In this document: positions 59,324-64,000 of the stretch, piece after piece | How positions within the stretch are numbered: the first letter of the stretch is position 1 | Layout: the number at the start of each line of letters is the position of its first letter | Source of the DNA: a bacterium | Lineage (GTDB): Bacteria > SAR324 > XYD2-FULL-50-16 | Direction: 5' to 3' | Length of the DNA stretch: 64,000 nt | NCBI GenBank assembly: GCA_024275165.1 | Contig: JAJRZQ010000038.1 | Location: 1-64,000, forward strand | Notes under the pieces: model-generated | The model's input: the letters and a program-made list of their open reading frames with translations, nothing else | Database searches by the model: none | What the model was told of the DNA's origin: nothing | Program-made: the position numbers and the translations under genes

Positions 59324-61226
59324 TGTTTTTTTCTGATTCCCTCGCCAGAATGCGGTGATCTCCTAAGCGGATGGTGCGTTTTTCCCGGTCGAAATACTCT
59401 AAGATCAGTACGGCCTCTTTGCGAGACAAATCTAGAAGCTTTTTAAACCCGATCACCGTAATTTGCGGTTCTTTTGATAAATAAGTTTTTAATTCTTGCC
59501 AGGCCTTGTCTGTGGCAGCAGTACTTAAAAATTGATCTGTCGCCAGTTCGACCCACCAGCCACGCGTCTTCCCCAGGGCCAGCAACCTCGTTACGCCGCT
59601 CAGGCCTATTGTCAGCCCCCTTTGCAAAGTCGTTGGGCTTTGGGGCTTCATCCCCCCCTGTTTCAGTTTTAGGAGCAAGCTTTGTTTCAGCAAGACTTGT
59701 TCTGGGCTAAGGGCACCTGTAACGCCTTGAAGATGATAGAATTGAGCCGTTTTGACTAGGATTTTTTCTTTCTCCAGCCAGCTTAAAAAAAGCAAGGACT
59801 CGGCAGCGGAAAACAGCCGCTTGAGCTTTCCCGTAAAGTATTCCCCTGTGGCTCCGATTTCTTCAGGCTGTGCTTGATGAAACTGTTGCAATAGCTGGGT
59901 GATGTAGGGAATGATTCGTTGGAGGTGCTCTGGATGTCGCCAACTTGTTTTGAAGCGGAGGAGTTTGCCTTGACTCGCGAGGTGTTGCAAGGGCTTGGCC
60001 GCTTTTTTTGGGGTTAGGCCCGTTAAGGGAAAAAGGTCTTTTTCTTCTATTCCCTTTAAGCCGTCAAATAGGGCAATAGCTTCAATGCGTTCTTCCGCGC
60101 TGCCTTGTTGAAGCTTATGCAGGGCCTCGTTCCTTTTGGCGCCCGAGATGCGCGTGAGGGGCTTTTTGGCTAAGACGACGATTGCCCCGGCAAGGGTTTC
60201 TTTGGGGTTAAAGGCGCGGAGGATTAAGCGGTCACCCCAGGCAAAGGCTAAGGTTTTTTCCAAGCGAAGGCGGAAAAATCCAGGCTCCAAAAGATTAAAG
60301 TCATAACCCTTGGGGGCGATTAAGCGGGCTGGGCTCTCTTGAGCGTGACTAAAGAGGGTTAAGCTCGCTTGGTCTTTGGGGCGAAAACGGGTTTGCGGCA
60401 ACCATTCCAGCCAGATGTCGAGGTCTCTGCTTTCGCTTAAGCTGTTCGGGCTGGCTAGCTGGCAGCCTCTAGGGGTGTTGGAAGGAGCTCGCGATAGATT
60501 GATGGCGGCGCGCATTCCCGTAACGACTTGCTCAACGGCTTGGTTGCGGCTTTGCAACCCTCGTAATTTGACCTGTTTTTGCCCCGGATATAGCACGCAG
60601 GGGCTAGAGGTGGTTAAGGCGCCACGGCAGACGGTGCCCGTCACCACCTTGCCAAAGCCCTTGATTAAAAAACCGCGGTCTATTGGGAGGCGAAAGGGCA
60701 GGCCCTGGGTTTGGGTTTGATGGAGAGGCGCCAAGCGCGTGATCGCTTTTTTTAAATCCTTTAGGCCTTCTCCTGTTTTGGCGGAGCAAACAATCAGGGG
60801 GGCCTGGGCTAAAAAACTCCCCTCTACAAGGTCTAAAACCTCTTCTTTGGTAACCTGCAAGCTCTCCGCGTCGGCTAAGTCGCAACGGGTTAAGGCGATG
60901 ATTCCCTGGGGAACTCCTAAAAGTCGCGCGATTTGAAAGTGTTCTTTGGTTTGGGGCATCACCCCTTCATCCGCCGCGACCACCAAAATCACTCCGGTCA
61001 GCCCCCCTATGCCGGCAAGCATATTATGAATCAGGTCTTCATGGCCGGGAACATCAATGATAGAGACCTCTTTCCCCTCATAACTCAAGGAGGCGAAACC
61101 GAGGTCCAAGGTAATGCCTCGCTTTTTTTCCTCTGCCCAGCGGTCTGGGTCTTGCCCGGTCAAGGCCTGCACCAAGCTGGATTTGCCATGGTCGATATGG
61201 CCTAAGGTTGAAAGACAGACTTCCAT
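59307..61226 (-). CDS. selB: SelB, selenocysteine-specific elongation factor
   Basis: 639 residues from the ATG at 61226; an upstream TTG at 61307 adds 27 residues that do not look like the family. SelB brings selenocysteyl-tRNA to UGA codons that have a SECIS element. G motifs: GHIDHGKSS, the switch RGITLDLGF, DVPGHE and TRCD. Domains II and III follow, and the C-terminal half consists of winged-helix repeats (for example ITVIGFKKLLDLSRKEAVLIL) that bind SECIS RNA. No selA, selC, selD or selenoprotein gene was recognised nearby. It overlaps the CHAT gene by 17 bp. Confidence 0.93.
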   Translation of the reverse strand: MEVCLSTLGHIDHGKSSLVQALTGQDPDRWAEEKKRGITLDLGFASLSYEGKEVSIIDVPGHEDLIHNMLAGIGGLTGVILVVAADEGVMPQTKEHFQIARLLGVPQGIIALTRCDLADAESLQVTKEEVLDLVEGSFLAQAPLIVCSAKTGEGLKDLKKAITRLAPLHQTQTQGLPFRLPIDRGFLIKGFGKVVTGTVCRGALTTSSPCVLYPGQKQVKLRGLQSRNQAVEQVVTGMRAAINLSRAPSNTPRGCQLASPNSLSESRDLDIWLEWLPQTRFRPKDQASLTLFSHAQESPARLIAPKGYDFNLLEPGFFRLRLEKTLAFAWGDRLILRAFNPKETLAGAIVVLAKKPLTRISGAKRNEALHKLQQGSAEERIEAIALFDGLKGIEEKDLFPLTGLTPKKAAKPLQHLASQGKLLRFKTSWRHPEHLQRIIPYITQLLQQFHQAQPEEIGATGEYFTGKLKRLFSAAESLLFLSWLEKEKILVKTAQFYHLQGVTGALSPEQVLLKQSLLLKLKQGGMKPQSPTTLQRGLTIGLSGVTRLLALGKTRGWWVELATDQFLSTAATDKAWQELKTYLSKEPQITVIGFKKLLDLSRKEAVLILEYFDREKRTIRLGDHRILARESEKNNAAAD

Positions 61227-61407
61227 GGAACGCGAGAGCGGAAAAAGGGTTGCTGGAGGAAAGATAACCGAGGGGCCCAAGAATGGCCAGAGCGGGGAAG
61301 GAGGCAAGGCGGGCTACAGACTGCTCCTTTTGCTTTCGCAGAGTTCGCTTGAAGGCGGATCGCCTTGAGGATGCTCTGCCCGCATATAAACCCAATGCCT
61401 TCGCAGG

Positions 61408-61426
61408 CTGGGGCCAAAGGCCCCAG
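61408..61426. terminator. Short perfect hairpin between the OMP and selB genes
   Basis: CTGGGGCC and GGCCCCAG form an 8-bp perfect stem with an AAA loop. It is GC rich without a T run, about 45 bp past the outer-membrane protein stop. The 244-bp gap 61227-61470 shows no tRNA-Sec or other gene. Confidence 0.4.
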
Positions 61427-61470
61427 ACCCCGGAACATGTTGCTTTATTGGGAACAGTCGATGCCCCGGA

Positions 61471-62715
61471 TTAATAACTAAAGCCGATGCCTAAATGAAC
61501 CTGTTCGCTTTGCATCTCATACTTTAAACTGGAATAAGCCCCGGTGGGCATGGAAAACTGCACCCCCAAACTGGCGTCATTGTCGAGCAGCGGTTTCTCG
61601 TAGTAATTTTGATAGGAATCAACAAAGACTTTCAACTCTTCGGTGATCATGTACTTCGCTCCTAGGCCAATTCGCTGGTTGTCAATATAGGCATTGGCCA
61701 TGAGGCCTAAGTTTTCCAAACGGCCTGTCACCGCCAAAAAGAGGCTGTTTTTGTTGCGCCCGTCATTTTTTTTATCCAAGGTATCATTTCCGGTCACAAA
61801 ATCTAAGTTTTCCTTATTCCAGGTGATGCGCTTGCGCCCTCCAAAACTGACTAAGACCTCTTGCGCGTCAACCAGCATCAACTTGGCGTAGAGATAACTC
61901 GAATGGGATTTCGCCTCGATATTCGTATTGACCTGATAGCTGAATTGTAAATTTTCCAAAGCGCGCCAATCCATAAACAAACTTTTGGCAGGCACCTTGA
62001 CATCGGTTAGATTCTTCAGCCAAATCTGGAGCAGCATGGAAATCGGGGTGGGGCTCATCAAGGCGGTGGGGTTCCAATCAATCCAAGAATTGTTTTGGTC
62101 ATCGCGAAAGCTCCGGGGGATGAACTCATCGGCAAATTGGGCGACCTGCATGGTCTGGGGTCGCATGGATTGGCCTAAAACCTTGTATTCCCGCGTTGCT
62201 TTTTGGGGCGCTTTAGCCTGGCTATAGACTTGGGCCGTGGACTTTCTCGGTTGCTTTTTTTGTCGGGCCACTTCCATGCTTTCAACGCCTAAACTCCGGC
62301 CTTGCCGGTCATAGAGTTCACCTTTGAGGGATAAGCCTTCGCCGTAAGGTTTCAATTCAATAATCAAGGTGCGATTGCTGCCGTTGCGCTGGTTACAGGC
62401 CCGCATTTTTACGGGGTCTTGTTTTAGTTCCTGGGCGCTCAAATGATTTTTGCGCAAAATTTCCGCCGTAATCACGGGGTCGGCGACTTGAAAGGAGCGT
62501 AACATCTCCTTGGCCATATCCTTTTTGAGTTGGACGAGGTTAAAGCCCGTCTTCAACTGGCTGCGCCCCTGGGTTTCAAAAATCAACGCCAATTTGACGG
62601 TTCCTTGGGCCTCTGTTCGCGCCGCTATTTTGCGGCGAAAAGCGGAAAAATCTTCCGCCCAAGCCGTGGCGGTGAAAAGAAGAGCGCAACCAAGACTGAT
62701 GAGGAGTTTTTTCAT
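61471..62715 (-). CDS. Outer-membrane beta-barrel protein, unknown
   Basis: 414 residues with a signal peptide (LLISLGCALLFTATAWAED). The first 170 mature residues form a periplasmic domain with no recognised motif (a CNQRNGSNRTLIIELK segment). The C-terminal half shows alternating strands (FSYQVNTNIEAKSHSSYLYAK, QVHLGIGFSY) and ends in FSY, the aromatic C-terminal signal for outer-membrane insertion. The pattern suggests a small barrel. A possible promoter lies in 62716-62911. It is not obviously linked to nadC, which is 196 bp upstream. Confidence 0.72.
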   Translation of the reverse strand: MKKLLISLGCALLFTATAWAEDFSAFRRKIAARTEAQGTVKLALIFETQGRSQLKTGFNLVQLKKDMAKEMLRSFQVADPVITAEILRKNHLSAQELKQDPVKMRACNQRNGSNRTLIIELKPYGEGLSLKGELYDRQGRSLGVESMEVARQKKQPRKSTAQVYSQAKAPQKATREYKVLGQSMRPQTMQVAQFADEFIPRSFRDDQNNSWIDWNPTALMSPTPISMLLQIWLKNLTDVKVPAKSLFMDWRALENLQFSYQVNTNIEAKSHSSYLYAKLMLVDAQEVLVSFGGRKRITWNKENLDFVTGNDTLDKKNDGRNKNSLFLAVTGRLENLGLMANAYIDNQRIGLGAKYMITEELKVFVDSYQNYYEKPLLDNDASLGVQFSMPTGAYSSLKYEMQSEQVHLGIGFSY

Positions 62716-62911
62716 TCTGTTTTACCTGACAATTCCAGCCTGATCGCGCTTTGCGAGCTGGATAGAGTTGACCTGAAGCAAGGTTTTGTACCCCTACAGT
62801 TATTTTAAGTAGGGTTATTCAAGAATAGGGCCAGTGCTTGGGGTGACCCGAGAGATTCACGCAATAGCTTCCCCTTGGAGTTGCCTTTTTAGGGCAGAGA
62901 AAAAAGAGCGC

Positions 62912-63760
62912 TTAGGGGTAATCGAGACTGATGTCTAAAGCATTGGCCGAATGGGTCAAGGCCCCAACAGAGATGATGTTGACCCCCGTGGCGGCGATGC
63001 TGCCCACTCGTTGGAGGTTGACCCCTCCGCTGGCCTCCACGGTGCAATGCCCTTGAATAAGCTTTAAGGCCTCTACAATCATTTCATTCGACATGTTGTC
63101 TAATAAAATACAATCCACCTCTGCCTCTAAAGCCGCGGGGATTTGTTCGAGGCGGTCGACTTCCACCTCGATAGTGACGGTATGGCTGATGCGTTTGCGC
63201 ACCAGGGCCACGGCCTCTTGAATGGTTTTTTGCCCCTGCTTGAGCATGGCGACATGATTGTCTTTAATCATCACGGCGTCTGCCAGGCAATAGCGATGAT
63301 TGTGCCCTCCGCCCATGCGAACCGCGTATTTTTCTAAGTGTCTTAATCCGGGGGTGGTTTTTCTCGTATCCGCGATGCGCACCGTTTCAGAATAGCGCCT
63401 TGCCTCCTGCACAAAGCGATGGGTCAGGCTGGCGATTCCGCTGAGGCGTTGCAAAAAATTCAAGGCCACGCGCTCTGCCTTCATCATCTGTTGAGAATTC
63501 CCCTTGAGCTTGACTAAGGGCGTGCCCGCGGGGAGGAACTCCCCATCCTTTTTTAGAGGAGACCAGATTAAGCCTGGGTCTAATATTTTAAATACCTGCT
63601 CTGCTATGGGAAGCCCGGCAATGACCCCTTCCTCATTCAGGGTTAAAATCAATTCGCTCGATTGATTGGGGTCAATGAGGTTTTCAGTGGTGATGTCACC
63701 CCAAGCTAGGTCTTCTTCCAAACTTGCCTTGATGATCTGGGTTATCAGATGTACTTCCAT
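62912..63760 (-). CDS. nadC: Quinolinate phosphoribosyltransferase
   Basis: Makes nicotinate mononucleotide from quinolinate and PRPP in NAD synthesis. 282 residues. Motifs: EEDLAWGDITTENL, ERVALNFLQRLSGIASLT, ADTRKTTPGLRHLEKYAV, GGGHNHRYCLADAVMIKDNH, and VEASGGVNLQRVGSIAATGV. The catalytic and substrate-binding Arg/Lys/His residues are intact. It follows nadB by 4 bp. Confidence 0.97.
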   Translation of the reverse strand: MEVHLITQIIKASLEEDLAWGDITTENLIDPNQSSELILTLNEEGVIAGLPIAEQVFKILDPGLIWSPLKKDGEFLPAGTPLVKLKGNSQQMMKAERVALNFLQRLSGIASLTHRFVQEARRYSETVRIADTRKTTPGLRHLEKYAVRMGGGHNHRYCLADAVMIKDNHVAMLKQGQKTIQEAVALVRKRISHTVTIEVEVDRLEQIPAALEAEVDCILLDNMSNEMIVEALKLIQGHCTVEASGGVNLQRVGSIAATGVNIISVGALTHSANALDISLDYP

Positions 63761-63764
63761 ATTT

Positions 63765-64000
63765 TTAGTTTTCTTCCAGGGGGGGGTAGTCAGAGCGGTA
63801 ATGGCTCCCTTTGCTTTCTGCGCGGGCCAAGGCCGAGAGAGCTAAAAGTCGCCCCAAGTGCCGCATGTTTTGCAGTTCGTATTCGGCTTGAGTCTGCTGC
63901 TCAGGGGGGTGAAAGGGGGGGGCGCCGAGGAGGTTTAAGAGTTGCTTTAAGCCTTTTTCATTGCGGATAATTCCCGCGTAGTCCCACATGGCTTGCCGGA
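63765..64000 (-). CDS. nadB: L-aspartate oxidase, C-terminal part (cut by window edge)
   Basis: The frame is open to the right edge. The visible part ends an L-aspartate oxidase: MWDYAGIIRNEKGLKQLLNL followed by LGRLLALSALARAESKGSHY, then RSDYP. The residue pattern ESRGxHYRxDYP near the C-terminus is shared by NadB and fumarate-reductase-type flavoproteins. The nadC gene next to it favours NadB, which makes iminoaspartate from aspartate. NadA is not seen. Confidence 0.85.
   Translation of the reverse strand, partial: RQAMWDYAGIIRNEKGLKQLLNLLGAPPFHPPEQQTQAEYELQNMRHLGRLLALSALARAESKGSHYRSDYPPLEEN

Noticed and set aside
56222-61226. selB-CHAT-UDPGP block read as an antiphage defence island
   Set aside because: The CHAT active site is degenerate, there is no nuclease, gasdermin or toxin nearby, and the flanking genes are housekeeping.
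61227-61470. Search for tRNA-Sec next to selB
   Set aside because: No acceptor stem, TpsiC loop or UCA anticodon arm could be fitted on either strand; only short GC-rich hairpins are there.

Overview
The window looks like a chromosome segment of a free-living, motile Gram-negative bacterium, most like the deltaproteobacterial lineages in the broad sense (Desulfobacterota, Myxococcota, Bdellovibrionota or SAR324). The evidence is indirect: an outer-membrane beta-barrel protein with a C-terminal aromatic signature, a periplasmic HtrA protease, NtrC-type two-component regulation, chemotaxis and MHYT sensor proteins, SelB, a UbiA-type prenyltransferase and a PurL with an N-terminal PurS-like segment. 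Base composition is intermediate and coding density is high, with many 1-17 bp overlaps. No rRNA, tRNA, CRISPR array, transposase or prophage gene was recognised.

Layout. 1-3689 (+): the end of a very acidic repeat protein, then ftsW and murG. 3676-6322 (-): a NIF3/CutA-like protein and the pgk-tpiA-secG operon. 6622-15582: a small unknown gene, then valS with an SCP2 protein, a PurS-PurL fusion and aconitase B. 15643-17045: a divergent promoter region with two adjacent 17-bp palindromes, a metal-hydrolase-like protein and a TetR regulator. 17042-25825 (-): a long proteostasis and envelope cluster, mazG-rlmE-hslV-hslU-ubiA-small CxCxxC protein-htrA-histidine kinase-NtrC regulator. 25951-34427: a glycerophosphodiesterase, an N-acetylglutamate-synthase-like protein, an unusually large TatC, a hemerythrin-tailed chemoreceptor, rnhB-def and a MinD/FlhG-type ATPase. 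34590-37715 (-): a HelD-like helicase and a TPR membrane protein. 37952-42917 (+): putA, a TIGR00300-type ornithine cyclodeaminase and an ArgZ-type arginine dihydrolase. 42914-50111: an MHYT hybrid kinase, a divergent aldehyde dehydrogenase / acetolactate-synthase-like pair and an RRM protein. 50409-54758: maf, a small secreted protein and a csoR-copA copper unit. 54824-64000 (-): nadB (partial)-nadC, an outer-membrane protein, then selB-CHAT/TPR protein-UDP-glucose pyrophosphorylase.

Most notable points. (1) The three-gene operon at 37952-42917 reads as a complete arginine to ornithine to proline to glutamate route. It uses split versions of the two halves of the cyanobacterial ArgZ/AgrE enzyme together with a bifunctional PutA. 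(2) A family of about 180-216 bp MITE-like repeats (four long and two minimal copies) is scattered over 26.7-52 kb. The ends are inverted repeats, and TTAA-like bases flank the best copies. One copy has become a perfect 24-bp hairpin. (3) A 1033-residue CHAT-domain protein has lost its catalytic histidine and the P-loop of its following STAND-like region, and sits tightly between selB and a UDP-sugar gene. (4) The TatC has an extra periplasmic domain of about 140 residues bounded by two Cys-x-Cys motifs.

All assignments come from reading motifs by eye. No alignment or database search was run.
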